Assembly (NCBI RefSeq): GCF_900243075.1
Contig: NZ_OEZH01000170.1
Span: 34,555-98,554, forward strand
Direction: 5' to 3'
Source of the DNA: Clostridioides difficile
GTDB lineage: Bacteria; Bacillota; Clostridia; Peptostreptococcales; Peptostreptococcaceae
DNA length: 64,000 bases
Shown here: piece by piece, positions 51,320 through 60,751 of the stretch
Numbering within the stretch: the first letter of the stretch is position 1
How the letters are laid out: each line of letters begins with the position of its first letter
Program-made: the position numbers and the translations under genes
Notes under the pieces: model-generated
What the model saw: the letters and a program-made list of their open reading frames with translations, nothing else
Database searches by the model: none
Told to the model about the DNA's origin: nothing

Positions 51320-52225
51320 ATGAAAAATTCTAATTTTAATATATTGGCATTTGATGGTGGTGGATTAAAAGGAGCATTGAGTATATCCATACTTGAGAGG
51401 ATAGTAAAAGAGTATCCAAACATATTATATAATATAAATATGTTTGGAGGTACGTCTACAGGAAGTCTAATTGCACTAGGACTTGCATACGGTGTAAGTC
51501 CTAAAGAGATAAAAGAACTTTATTCAATCGAAAATTCAAAGCGTATTTTTAGTAAAAGTTATGCAGAAATGCTCAGACCAAAGTATGAAAACAAAAATTT
51601 AAAAGAAGTTTTACTAAGTATATTTCCAGAGGAACTAGAATTAAAAGATTTAAATAAATTAGTGATGATACCAAGTTTTTATATAGGAAATGAAGAAAAT
51701 GCATGGAAACCAGTGTTTTATAACAATATGCCAAACTCTCTTACAAAGACTAGTAAAGTTGTAGATGTAGCAATGGCAAGCAGTGCTGCGCCAGTGTTTT
51801 TCCCAACCTATAATCGCCATGTTGATGGTGGAATAATAGCAACTGACCCAAGTCTAGCGTGTATAATTCACGCCATTGATAATGGGCTTAAGCTTAAAAA
51901 TACTAGACTTTTTTCTATAGGAACTGGATATGTATATAATAGTATAAAGGCAGATACTACTGAATGGGGAGCTATTGATTGGATAATTAATAAAGAGCCC
52001 GATTTGCCAATTATATCTATTACATTAGAAGGAAATTCTCAAATGAGTCAATTATTTTCTCAAAAACTTCTTGGAGATAATTACTATAGACTAAATCCTA
52101 AGATGGAAAAAGATGTAGCAATGGATGATTGTGATGCGTTAGAATATTTGATATCTTTAGGAGAAAATTGTGATATAAAAGATGCTTTTGGATGGATAAA
52201 TAAAAAGAGCTTTTATAGAAATTAG
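51320..52225 (+). CDS. Patatin-like phospholipase
   Basis: A 301-residue Ser/Asp-dyad acyl hydrolase. The oxyanion motif DGGGLKG (near residue 12), nucleophile GTSTGS (Ser near 47) and DGG (HVDGGIIATDP, near 174) are all present. FFPTY and LFSIGTGY are typical of the CapV/patatin group. It has no signal peptide. No cyclase or other defence partner is adjacent, so it need not be an anti-phage effector; lipid turnover is the safer reading. ATG 51320 follows GTGGGGG; an upstream in-frame GTG at 51296 is less likely. Confidence 0.88.
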   Translation: MKNSNFNILAFDGGGLKGALSISILERIVKEYPNILYNINMFGGTSTGSLIALGLAYGVSPKEIKELYSIENSKRIFSKSYAEMLRPKYENKNLKEVLLSIFPEELELKDLNKLVMIPSFYIGNEENAWKPVFYNNMPNSLTKTSKVVDVAMASSAAPVFFPTYNRHVDGGIIATDPSLACIIHAIDNGLKLKNTRLFSIGTGYVYNSIKADTTEWGAIDWIINKEPDLPIISITLEGNSQMSQLFSQKLLGDNYYRLNPKMEKDVAMDDCDALEYLISLGENCDIKDAFGWINKKSFYRN

Positions 52226-52349
52226 ATTCAATTTGAAATTTTGTTTGTACACATTATTTCATCAAGTAGGTAAAAATAACAAAATAGAAGATTATTAAGT
52301 TACTTCTTAGGGAATAAATAAAATATAATTTTTTTAAGGAGTGATGAAA

Positions 52350-53303
52350 ATGATAAAACTTGCTACTTTTGCAGGTGGATGTTTTTGGTGTATGGTGAAA
52401 CCTTTTGATAAGTATGATGGAGTTATAAAGGTAATTTCTGGGTATACAGGTGGGCATATTGAAAATCCTACATATCAAGAGGTATGTTCGGGGACAACTG
52501 GTCATGTTGAAGCTATTCAAATAACTTATGATGATGATATAATAAGTTATGATGAGCTCCTAAATATATTTTGGAAACAGATTAATCCTACAGATGATGG
52601 TGGACAATTTGGTGACAGGGGAACTCAATACAAGACTGCTATATTTTATCATGATGAAGAACAAAAAAATATAGCTTTAAAATCAAAAGAGCATCTGGAA
52701 AATAGTAAAATATTTGATAGTAAAATAGTAACTTCTATAATTCCAGCAACTAAATTCTATGAAGCAGAAGATAATCATCAGGATTATTATAAAAAAAGAC
52801 CATTAAACTACAATATGTATTATAAAGGTTCAGGTAGATATAATTTTGTAAAAAGTCACTGGGATGGAAACAATATAAATAGAGAAGAGTTAAAAAAGAC
52901 TTTAACTCCTATACAATTTGAAGTTACTCAAAATGATATGACAGAGGTACCTTTTGAAAATGAATACTATGATAATGACGAAGAAGGAATTTATGTTGAC
53001 ATTGTAAGTGGAGAAGTTTTGTTTTCTTCAAAAGATAAATTTGATGCTGGATGTGGCTGGCCAAGTTTTTCAAAGCCAGTTATAGATAAATCTATAATTG
53101 AGAGAAGTGATTTCTCACAAGGTATGTATAGAGTCGAAGTGAGAAGTGCTAAAGGAAACTCTCATTTAGGTCATGTATTTGATGATGGACCAAAAGAACT
53201 TGGAGGTTTAAGATATTGTATAAATTCTGCTTCTCTTAAATTTATACCTAAAAAAGATATGGAAGCGTTAGGTTATGGAGAATACCTAAAACTTTTTAAA
53301 TAA
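52350..53303 (+). CDS. msrAB: Bifunctional methionine sulfoxide reductase MsrA-MsrB
   Basis: A 317-residue fusion that repairs both S- and R-methionine sulfoxide. The MsrA half (1-160) has the active motif GGCFWC, with Cys11 nucleophile. The MsrB half (about 175-317) has [19 protein letters not shown] and the active RYCINS with Cys290. The MsrB zinc CxxC pairs are not evident; only the first region (DAGCGWP) has a Cys, so it is probably a zinc-free form. Three starts cluster at 52341-52350; AAGGAG fits ATG 52350 best. Confidence 0.93.
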   Translation: MIKLATFAGGCFWCMVKPFDKYDGVIKVISGYTGGHIENPTYQEVCSGTTGHVEAIQITYDDDIISYDELLNIFWKQINPTDDGGQFGDRGTQYKTAIFYHDEEQKNIALKSKEHLENSKIFDSKIVTSIIPATKFYEAEDNHQDYYKKRPLNYNMYYKGSGRYNFVKSHWDGNNINREELKKTLTPIQFEVTQNDMTEVPFENEYYDNDEEGIYVDIVSGEVLFSSKDKFDAGCGWPSFSKPVIDKSIIERSDFSQGMYRVEVRSAKGNSHLGHVFDDGPKELGGLRYCINSASLKFIPKKDMEALGYGEYLKLFK

Positions 53304-53330
53304 TTAAAATTATTTATTATAAACTTATCG

Positions 53331-53376
53331 AAAAGGTGAAAATATAAGGAAATATTTTCACCTTTTGTTTTTTTTT
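53331..53376 (+). terminator. Strong Rho-independent terminator
   Basis: AAAAGGTGAAAATAT (53331-53345) pairs with ATATTTTCACCTTTT (53352-53366), then GTTTTTTTTT; ends msrAB. Confidence 0.92.
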
Positions 53377-53458
53377 CAATAATATGATAAATTATTAATT
53401 GTAATCTTATAATTTATATCAATAGATTAATAATTTAATTTTGAAAGAGAGAAAATAA

Positions 53459-54589
53459 ATGAATTTAAAAGACTTTAATGGAAAGAGATTAAAATCAGCT
53501 AGAATTTTTAGAGCAAAGACGATAGAGCAATTATCTAAGGAAACTAAAATAAATAAAAAGGACTTAAAAGCTTTTGAAGAAAATAAGTATATACCAAATA
53601 TAGAAAATACATTGAAACTATCTAATATATTAAATTTTCCAAAAGAGTATTTTTATAAAAATGAAAATATAAATGTTGTTGTAGAAGATAGCCACTTTAA
53701 TCCTAAATCGAAACTACCTAGAGTAGAAGAAATTTCTTACAGGGAAAAAATAATTATCATTCATAAAATATATTCGTTTATGGAAAGTTACATTAAGTTT
53801 CCAAACGAAAATTTGCCAAATAAAAAAATAATGACAGACATTAATATAAATGATATAGAAAAACTAGCATATAATACTAGAGAATTTTGGGATTTAAACA
53901 ATAATCCAATAGTAAATATGGTAAATTTGTTAGAGTCTAAAGGGATTATAATATCAGATATGAATGTAGACAGAAAAGGGGCAACCGTCTTTACTCAAAA
54001 ACAGAGGATTGGTAAAGAGGTTAAATATCTGATATCTCTTGGTAATGATAAAAAATCAGCATCAATTAGAAATTATAATTTAGCATATGAGCTTGGTTAC
54101 ATAATATCAAGTGAATTAAGAATACCAAATAAGCAATTTTCAGCAGATGAGTATGCTTGTGCCTTTTTATTGCCACAAGAGAGTTTTTTAGAAGATTTGA
54201 TTCATGCAGAAGATTTAGACTATTATATAGAATTAAAGAAAAAGTGGATTGTACCTATATCTGCTATGATTTTTAGAGCATATAATCTAGGTAAGATAAA
54301 TTACAAAAAATACAATTATCTTATGAATGAGATGGATAAAAAAGGATGGTTAAGGGAAGAACCATTAGACAAAATAAAAGGTTCAAGTCCAACATGTTTA
54401 AAAAGAGCAGTTGAATTATTGATAGAGAATAAAATAATGAGTGTAAATAGTATAGTATCAAGTTTAGAGGAATTTGGGATAAATCTTTATCCAGAAGACT
54501 TAGAGTTATTGATGGGTTTAAAGAAAGGGTTCTTATCTCAAAATATAAATAAAAAAAATAAAGTTATAAAATTTGATGGGAAAAAGTAG
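53459..54589 (+). CDS. XRE-type HTH protein with a degenerate ImmA/IrrE peptidase domain
   Basis: 376 residues. The N-terminus (about 8-62) is an XRE HTH (LKSARIFRAKTIEQLSKETKINKKDLKAFEEN region). Residues 130-260 align with the ImmA/IrrE metallopeptidase fold, and SADEYACAFLLP (229-239) is its usual second motif. But the HExxH zinc site is replaced by Tyr210-Glu211-Leu-Gly-Tyr214 (NLAYELGYI), so both His ligands are Tyr and zinc proteolysis is unlikely. Active relatives cleave phage or ICE repressors. Here the domain may have become a sensor. A winged C-terminal region extends to 376. It is a lone gene, not in a mobile element. Confidence 0.8.
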   Translation: MNLKDFNGKRLKSARIFRAKTIEQLSKETKINKKDLKAFEENKYIPNIENTLKLSNILNFPKEYFYKNENINVVVEDSHFNPKSKLPRVEEISYREKIIIIHKIYSFMESYIKFPNENLPNKKIMTDININDIEKLAYNTREFWDLNNNPIVNMVNLLESKGIIISDMNVDRKGATVFTQKQRIGKEVKYLISLGNDKKSASIRNYNLAYELGYIISSELRIPNKQFSADEYACAFLLPQESFLEDLIHAEDLDYYIELKKKWIVPISAMIFRAYNLGKINYKKYNYLMNEMDKKGWLREEPLDKIKGSSPTCLKRAVELLIENKIMSVNSIVSSLEEFGINLYPEDLELLMGLKKGFLSQNINKKNKVIKFDGKK

Positions 54590-54609
54590 ACTGGTATTTT
54601 AGTTTTAAA

Positions 54610-54687
54610 ATTAAAAGCAGGTATAGATGATTTAAACATTAACACAGTTAAATGGTTTTTGTTATGAGCAATTTACCTGCTTTTAAT
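54610..54687. terminator. Bidirectional long-loop hairpin between convergent genes
   Basis: ATTAAAAGCAGGTA (54610-54623) pairs perfectly with TACCTGCTTTTAAT (54674-54687) across a ~50-base loop. It lies between the XRE gene (+) and ldh (-). The long loop makes termination efficiency uncertain. Confidence 0.5.
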
Positions 54688-54832
54688 ATAAAACTTAAGA
54701 TATATTTAAAAAGTATTTAAGATTATTTTATTACTCTAAAGTTGTATTGCTTTTGTTACTAATTTGAATATTTTCATCAACTTTAAATAGTATCTAAATG
54801 AGCCAATGAAACTCATTGAAATAGTTTTAAAT

Positions 54833-55801
54833 CTAAAGTGTTTTTGAAAGTGAAATATGCTCTCTTAAGACAGAACAAGATTTGCTAAAGTCATTTTTTT
54901 CATTTTCAGTTAGGTTGATTTCAATAATCTCTTCAATACCATCTTTTCCTATAATACAAGGAACACCTGCAAATACATTTTTTTCATTATATTGACCTTC
55001 TAATAATGTAGAAACTGGCAGAACTTTTTTCTCATTGTGTAGTATAGCTTTTACAATTTCTACTAAAGCAGTACCTATCCCAAATTCTGTACAATCTTTA
55101 CCATTTATTATACTTATGCCTGTTTTCTTATTTTTTTCAACTATTGATGGTAAGTCTAATTTTCCATAAGTATTTGGATTATCCTTTATCATGTCCAATA
55201 TTGGTTTACCGCCAATTGAAACATGAGACCAAGGAACCATTTGAGAATCTCCATGTTCACCCATGCAATAAGCTTGAATTGATTGTTGAGCTATTCCAGT
55301 TTCTTCAGATAAAAGTCTTCTAAGTCTTGTTGAATCTAGAGCTGTACCAGTTCCAATGACCCTATTCTTAGGAAAACCAGATTTTTCCCAAATATAATTT
55401 GTAACTACATCAACAGGATTAGATATGACTATAAATATACCATCAAAACCAGAATCAACTATAGGTTTTACTATAGATTTTATCATTCCAATGGTTGGTC
55501 TTAATAAGTCTAATCTAGTTGTGTTTTGTCTACGTAAAGGGCCTTCTGAAGAGTCTGCAACACTTATTACTACTATATCAGAATCTTTACAATCAGCAAA
55601 AGTTCCTTTTTCTATATGTATTTTATGTGGTAGATATGAAACTGCATCAGCTAAATCTAAAGCTTGAGCTTTTGCTTTAGATTTATCTATATCAATCATA
55701 AAGAGTTCATCACAAACTCCTTGAGTTATCAAACTGAATCCACAATGAGAACCAACGTGTCCTGACCCCACAATAGATATTTTTCTTGTTTTTATTGACA
55801 T
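54833..55801 (-). CDS. ldh: L-lactate dehydrogenase
   Basis: A 322-residue NAD-dependent enzyme that reduces pyruvate to L-lactate. The Rossmann motif is GSGHVGSHC, followed by the acidic MIDIDKSKA end of strand 2. ISNPVDVVTNY and the catalytic GEHGDSQ (active His) are typical of LDH/MDH. Lactate over malate specificity follows from the glutamine-type residue region (RRQNTTRLDLL: Gln before the catalytic Arg loop). GGGGGAG precedes the start on the minus strand. Single gene. Confidence 0.93.
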   Translation of the reverse strand: MSIKTRKISIVGSGHVGSHCGFSLITQGVCDELFMIDIDKSKAKAQALDLADAVSYLPHKIHIEKGTFADCKDSDIVVISVADSSEGPLRRQNTTRLDLLRPTIGMIKSIVKPIVDSGFDGIFIVISNPVDVVTNYIWEKSGFPKNRVIGTGTALDSTRLRRLLSEETGIAQQSIQAYCMGEHGDSQMVPWSHVSIGGKPILDMIKDNPNTYGKLDLPSIVEKNKKTGISIINGKDCTEFGIGTALVEIVKAILHNEKKVLPVSTLLEGQYNEKNVFAGVPCIIGKDGIEEIIEINLTENEKNDFSKSCSVLREHISLSKTL

Positions 55802-56261
55802 TTTAAATCACTCCCCCTAAAACAACGATAGATTTATAAGAAAATTATACATTATAAAAAGCTGTTTTTTATGTATTTTAATATTCTATTATTTCAGAAA
55901 ATTTATTTAATATGATTTTATACTAAAATTTTTAAAAAAGCAATGTTAATATACTCTGTATTAATGAATATTAAATAAATAAATACTAAAAATTATTAAT
56001 AAGTATTAAAATATGTAATTTTATTTATATTTAGAAACTTTATGTAAGAAAATATGTAAGCACGCACACTGTGAAATATCGTAATAATATAAAATTATAA
56101 ATTTGTTAACACTGATATCTCTATGTTAAAATATAGTAGAAGATTATTAGTAAAAAATAGGATAAGTTCTATTTTAGTACAATTAAATTAAACTTATCTT
56201 AAAATTTATATATTTAAAAAGTAAAGTAGTTTACAACTAAGGAAATGGAGAGAGAATTATA
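55802..56261. other. Divergent non-coding region
   Basis: 460 bases between ldh (-) and the AlaX gene (+). Extremely AT-rich. I looked for T-box, c-di-GMP and other riboswitch cores around GCACGCACACTGTG (56060-56073) and found none convincing. Promoters must lie here but are not distinctive. Confidence 0.4.
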
Positions 56262-57461
56262 ATGGAAAAGTTATACTATACAAATCAGTATATAAAAGAT
56301 TTTACAGCAGAAATAATTGAAATAAAAGAAGTAGAAAATAAGTTTCATGTTTTATTAGATAAGACAGCGTTTTTTCCTGGTGGAGGAGGTCAGTTTGCAG
56401 ACCTAGGAAAAATAGATAATTATGATGTAATAAGTGTCTATGAAGAGGGCAAAAAAGTATACCATGTATTAGATAAAAAACCAATAAAGATACATAGAGT
56501 AAAGTGTAGTATTGATTGGGATAGAAGAGAAGATGGTATGCATCAACACTTTGGGCAACATGTACTATCAGGCTGTTTTTTTAAGACTTTCAAAGCAAAT
56601 ACAACAGGTTTTCATCTAGGGAATGAATATAGTACCGTAGATATAGAAGGTAATTTAGGTGAGGATAAAATTAGAGAGATAGAGTTGCTTGCTAATGAAA
56701 TTATTCGTCAGAATATACGAGTAGAGACATTACTTCCAACAAAAAAAGAATTGAAAAAAATTTGGTTAAGACGTGATTTGCCAAATACTGATGAAGAAAT
56801 AAGAGTAGTAAAAATAGGCGATTTAGACACGAATGCATGTTGTGGAGTACACCCAAAATCGACTGGCGAGTTGAGAATGATAAAAATAAAAAAATGGGAA
56901 AAACATAAGTCAAGTACAAGAATAGAATTTTTAGCGGGTAAAAGGGCAGTAGACGAAGTATTAAAAAGAGATATATATTTAACTAAAATATGTAGATATT
57001 TGAGTTGTAGTGAAGAAGATGCTATAAATGGTATTGTAAATTTAAACAATAAAGTTGAAGAGGTTTTAAGTAAAAAAAGAAAGCTTGAAGAAGTAGTAGC
57101 CACATATCAGGCTAAAGAAATGGTTGAAAATGCAAATAAGGTTGGTAATATCGCAGTCATTAAAAAAATTTATGATGATGAAGATTTAAAATACGTGAAT
57201 AAGATAGCAAATAAAATTACAGAAGATGAAAACAATATTGCGTTATTAGCTGTTAAATTTGATGATAAAATAAATTTAGTTTTTGCCTGTTCTAAAAATT
57301 TAAAAAATATTAATATGGGAACTTTGTTAAAGGATGCAATAAGCCTTATAGATGGCAAGGGTGGTGGAAGTCAAATATTAGCCCAAGGTGGTGGAAAGAA
57401 TAATGGAAATTTAGAAGCTACACTTGATTATGCATTTATGAAGCTAGAAAAGACTTTGTAA
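56262..57461 (+). CDS. AlaX-type alanyl-tRNA editing protein (long form)
   Basis: A 399-residue stand-alone editing factor that deacylates mischarged Ser-tRNA(Ala) or Gly-tRNA(Ala). Zinc ligands are HQHFGQH (HxxxH, near residues 93-99) and CCGVHP (CxxxH, near 190-194). FFPGGGGQFADLG is the AlaRS-editing N-domain motif. The last ~150 residues, after a coiled coil, are a DHHA1-like domain (GGGSQILAQGGGKNNG), making it the AlaX-L type. AAATGGAGAGAG precedes the start. Confidence 0.9.
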   Translation: MEKLYYTNQYIKDFTAEIIEIKEVENKFHVLLDKTAFFPGGGGQFADLGKIDNYDVISVYEEGKKVYHVLDKKPIKIHRVKCSIDWDRREDGMHQHFGQHVLSGCFFKTFKANTTGFHLGNEYSTVDIEGNLGEDKIREIELLANEIIRQNIRVETLLPTKKELKKIWLRRDLPNTDEEIRVVKIGDLDTNACCGVHPKSTGELRMIKIKKWEKHKSSTRIEFLAGKRAVDEVLKRDIYLTKICRYLSCSEEDAINGIVNLNNKVEEVLSKKRKLEEVVATYQAKEMVENANKVGNIAVIKKIYDDEDLKYVNKIANKITEDENNIALLAVKFDDKINLVFACSKNLKNINMGTLLKDAISLIDGKGGGSQILAQGGGKNNGNLEATLDYAFMKLEKTL

Positions 57462-57512
57462 ATATACTATAGAAAAAATATTAATAGATAAAATAGATAT
57501 GGGGGAATAAAT

Positions 57513-58013
57513 ATGGAACAACAAAAGGATTACATAGAGCTATATGAAAATGAAGAATTAATAGAAATAAGAGAAGCTCGTATAGATGATTTGGATGTAA
57601 TAGCAAAATTTAATTATAATTTAGCTAAAGAAACTGAAGGAAAAGAACTTGATATGGATGTTTTAACTAAAGGTGTAAAAGCATTATTATTAGATGAGAG
57701 AAAAGGAAAATATCATGTATATACAGTCTTTGATAAAGTTGTTGCACAGATTATGTATACATATGAGTGGAGCGATTGGAGAAATGGAAATTTCCTTTGG
57801 ATTCAAAGTGTATATGTAGAGAAAGAATATAGAAGAAAAGGTATCTTTAATTATTTATTTAATTATATAAAGAATATATGTGATAAAGATGAAAATATTG
57901 TTGGAATGAGATTATATGTAGAAAAAGAAAACATAAATGCAAAAGCAACATATGAGTCTTTAAATATGTATGAGTGTGATTATAATATGTATGAATATGA
58001 GGTAATACGCTAG
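57513..58013 (+). CDS. GNAT-family N-acetyltransferase
   Basis: A 166-residue GNAT. Motif A is WIQSVYVEKEYRRKGIFNYLFNYI (acetyl-CoA loop RRKGIF), preceded by REARIDDLDVIAKFNYNLAKETEGK and followed by RLYVEKENINAKATYESLNM. These are all signs of a small-molecule or amine acetyltransferase. GGGGGAA precedes the start, 51 bases after the AlaX gene, so co-transcription is likely. The acceptor is unknown. Confidence 0.88.
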   Translation: MEQQKDYIELYENEELIEIREARIDDLDVIAKFNYNLAKETEGKELDMDVLTKGVKALLLDERKGKYHVYTVFDKVVAQIMYTYEWSDWRNGNFLWIQSVYVEKEYRRKGIFNYLFNYIKNICDKDENIVGMRLYVEKENINAKATYESLNMYECDYNMYEYEVIR

Positions 58014-58122
58014 CAATACAAATTTATAGCATTATTGTATTAATACTATAAACTATTTAGTATATCAATAATTATGTAAAATAGATTGGATATTATAATT
58101 AGAATTTTTAGGGGGTATAAAA

Positions 58123-58440
58123 ATGGACGTTTTAAAAGGAATGTTTTATGTATTTTTATTTTTAGATTTAGTATCAATATTCTGTTTCTTTTTTAATAAA
58201 GGAAAAATAGCATCTAATAAAATCATATTTAATGCAATAGGAGTACTTGCATTTGTACTTTGCTTTATGCTTTTTAGCTATTATCCAAATAATAATATTA
58301 TTGGTAAATTTATTGCTTCTCTATTTTTTATCTTTGGAATTGCAGGAGTTATGTTGAAAGAGAAAAATTTTTTATATGCTAGACTTCTTTTAACTTTAGT
58401 TATTGTTTTTTCTACACTTAGATTGTTCATTATTCAATAA
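58123..58440 (+). CDS. Small membrane protein
   Basis: 105 residues, four predicted membrane helices (about 3-22, 32-52, 58-76, 84-102), basic inside loops. AGGGGG precedes the start. Closed by a terminator. No family recognised. Confidence 0.7.
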   Translation: MDVLKGMFYVFLFLDLVSIFCFFFNKGKIASNKIIFNAIGVLAFVLCFMLFSYYPNNNIIGKFIASLFFIFGIAGVMLKEKNFLYARLLLTLVIVFSTLRLFIIQ

Positions 58441-58464
58441 AATATATTTGTATGAGAACTTGTT

Positions 58465-58495
58465 AAAGTCTGCACATTTAAGTGTAGACTTTTTT
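58465..58495 (+). terminator. Rho-independent terminator
   Basis: AAGTCTGCAC (58466-58475) pairs with GTGTAGACTT (58482-58491), then T-run to 58495. Confidence 0.82.
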
Positions 58496-58512
58496 ATGTT
58501 TTTATTTAAAAA

Positions 58513-58566
58513 TTAAGGAAATTTTAAGAAAATTTTAAAATCGTCTTAAATATTTATTGGTACTAT
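58513..58566 (+). promoter_or_regulatory. Four 11-bp-period direct repeats and extended -10 promoter before vanZ-like gene
   Basis: TTAAGG (58513), TTAAGA (58524), TTAAAA (58535) and TTAAAT (58546) recur at exactly 11 bp, followed by an extended -10 TGGTACTAT (58558-58566) and no good -35. This is the layout of OmpR-family activators such as PhoP (TTAACA-type repeats at 11 bp). Regulator unknown. Confidence 0.6.
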
Positions 58567-58597
58567 TGAAATATTAGTAAAGAGAGGTGACTTATTA

Positions 58598-59557
58598 GTG
58601 GTAGAAAGTAAAAAGTCAGAAAAATTGTTACTATCAATTATATACATAATATTTTTAATATATATTTTAATGACTATAAGAATAATTTTATTTAAAGATG
58701 TACCAATTTACTCTATTTTCAAGGGAATATTTAGGTCTGTAAATTTAATTCCATTTTATACGATATGTCAATTTATCACAGATAGTAATATTGACTTTAT
58801 GAGAGCTACTGTAAATATTGTAAGAAATATAGGGATATTTATTCCGATGGGAATTTTTTTCCCTATAATATTTAAAAATTTAAATAAAAAAGCTATAGTT
58901 ATATCAATTATACTTGTCAGTTTAGGATTTGAATCAATACAATATATTCTAGCTCTTGGAAGTAGTAACATAGACGATATTATTTTAAACTCATTAGGTG
59001 GTATAATTGGAATTGCTATTTACATAGATATGAATAAATTATTTCCTAATGATATTAAAAAATTTAAGGCTATAATAGGTGCCAGTTTAGTTTTAGGAGT
59101 TATAGGATTGGGGATTATTTCTATAAATTATCAGAGCTTCCTAACTTTTAAATTTAGACCTGATAAAAAAGTATCAAAAATATTAATTGAAGAAAATAGG
59201 GAAATGATTAAAGATATAAACAAAGATACAGTGGATATAATTGGGACATTTGAGAGCTTTAAAAAAGGTATAATAACTATTAAAGCAGGTTCTAATAGTA
59301 AAGTAAAGAGACCAGAAAATTTAATTGATAATGATGGAAATATAAGAATTTATTTAAATGAAAATACAAAATTAGTATCTTATATAGTTACCGAAGAATC
59401 AAAAATGGATATAGTTAAATATGAGGAATTTGATATGAAGAATTTAAATTTATTGAGGAAATATGATACAATTAATGTTTGGATTGATAAAGAAAATCAG
59501 CCAAAAGATAAACATGGTATTATGGCTGATAAATTATTAATTGGATTATATGAATAG
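58598..59557 (+). CDS. VanZ-like membrane protein with extracytoplasmic domain
   Basis: 319 residues. The first ~165 form the VanZ-like five-helix region (NLIPFYTI, NIGIFIPMGIFFPIIF, GFESIQYILALGSSNIDDIILNSLGG), the family named for teicoplanin resistance protein VanZ and often linked to envelope stress. Residues 175-319 are a hydrophilic, probably extracytoplasmic domain. GTG 58598 follows AGAGAGGTGA. The 11-bp repeats upstream suggest activation by a two-component system. Exact role unknown. Confidence 0.85.
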   Translation: MVESKKSEKLLLSIIYIIFLIYILMTIRIILFKDVPIYSIFKGIFRSVNLIPFYTICQFITDSNIDFMRATVNIVRNIGIFIPMGIFFPIIFKNLNKKAIVISIILVSLGFESIQYILALGSSNIDDIILNSLGGIIGIAIYIDMNKLFPNDIKKFKAIIGASLVLGVIGLGIISINYQSFLTFKFRPDKKVSKILIEENREMIKDINKDTVDIIGTFESFKKGIITIKAGSNSKVKRPENLIDNDGNIRIYLNENTKLVSYIVTEESKMDIVKYEEFDMKNLNLLRKYDTINVWIDKENQPKDKHGIMADKLLIGLYE

Positions 59558-59671
59558 AATATTATGCAAAAATAAAAGAATAACAAATATAAAAAACGAA
59601 AAAACTATTTCTATAATTATTTTTACATCATGCACAAAATAAGAACACTAGTGAAGGAGTATATATAAATT

Positions 59672-60460
59672 ATGGAAATAATAAAATATATCTTGTACTT
59701 TTTTATATATTCGTTTTTGGGATGGGCAGTAGAAAGTACAGGATGTTCAATAGCAAGTAAAAGAATAATCAATAGAGGTTTTTTAAATGGTCCAATATGC
59801 CCTGTTTATGGATTTGGAGCAGTGCTTGTAATATCACTGCTGGGAAGATTTAATAATATAATTATAATATTTCTATTAGGCATGATTTTAACCACAATAC
59901 TAGAGTATTTTACAGGCTTTATTTTAGAAACCTTATTTCATGCTAAATGGTGGGATTATTCTGACAGAAAATTCAATATAAAGGGGAGAGTATGTTTAAA
60001 AAATGCAATATACTTTGGTATAATGTCTGTTTTAATAATAAAGTTTATACATCCATTTATAAAGCATTTTGTAAGTGTAATTCCATATAAAATATTACTT
60101 TCAATGGTTATAATTACAACACTTTGGACTATACTTGATTTGATAGTTACTGTTATAACCCTTAAAAAATTAGATATTAAGTTAAACTTGTTAGATGATA
60201 TAATCAAAGAACTTAGCGATGTAAATGTAAAATTGGACAAATTTGATAGAGTAGAGATACAAGATTTATTGAAAAAAATAAATAATGATGAATTAGAAGT
60301 TAGAGAAAAAATAAACAAAATAAACAGTAAGTTAGACCGTATAGAGTCCAATGTTATTTTACAAAAAAGAGTTATCAAAGCTTTTCCATATATAAAACAT
60401 AAAAGACAACAAGAGCAATTAGAGCATTTTAAAAAGATTATCAGTGAGAATAAAAGGTAA
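59672..60460 (+). CDS. CmpB-type (putative ABC transporter type IV) membrane protein
   Basis: 262 residues. Membrane helices fill about 1-165, with the family segment FIYSFLGWAVESTGCSI, NRGFLNGPICPVYGFGA and WWDYSDRKFNIKGRVCL, which I recognise as the CmpB/ABC_trans family. The C-terminal 90 residues are a charged coiled coil. Function poorly known; no ATPase lies beside it. GAAGGAG precedes the start, and a terminator follows. Confidence 0.78.
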   Translation: MEIIKYILYFFIYSFLGWAVESTGCSIASKRIINRGFLNGPICPVYGFGAVLVISLLGRFNNIIIIFLLGMILTTILEYFTGFILETLFHAKWWDYSDRKFNIKGRVCLKNAIYFGIMSVLIIKFIHPFIKHFVSVIPYKILLSMVIITTLWTILDLIVTVITLKKLDIKLNLLDDIIKELSDVNVKLDKFDRVEIQDLLKKINNDELEVREKINKINSKLDRIESNVILQKRVIKAFPYIKHKRQQEQLEHFKKIISENKR

Positions 60461-60515
60461 TTATGTGATTTAATGAAAGCAAATAGAATAATGGTATTTA
60501 TAAGATAATTTTCAG

Positions 60516-60553
60516 AGGACTCTATAAAAATAGAATAGAGTCCTTTATTTTTT
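60516..60553 (+). terminator. Rho-independent terminator
   Basis: AGGACTCTAT (60516-60525) pairs with ATAGAGTCCT (60535-60544), then TTATTTTTT. Confidence 0.85.
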
Positions 60554-60751
60554 GAAAAATAATGTTTATTTGATAAAAATAAAATATATTGTTTCTGAAT
60601 AACAAATATTTTGAAAATTATAAAAACATATATTGACAATTTGTGTCAAAAATACTAACATTAAGTATATAAAGAATTTTATATGAGAATGTCTTTATAA
60701 ATCGCAATAATTTTAAAACATAAATTTATTTAAAGAGGGGATGATTTGCCA

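Noticed and set aside
51320-52225. Patatin-like lipase as a CBASS-type anti-phage effector
   Set aside because: No cyclase, sensor or accessory gene is adjacent; the neighbours are housekeeping genes (hcp, msrAB).
53459-54589. ImmA-like gene as a marker of an integrated mobile element
   Set aside because: No integrase, repressor target, excisionase or attachment-site repeats are nearby.
56055-56080. GC-richer stretch GCACGCACACTGTG in the ldh-AlaX gap, tested as a c-di-GMP riboswitch
   Set aside because: It lacks the conserved GEMM core and a following terminator or stem pair.
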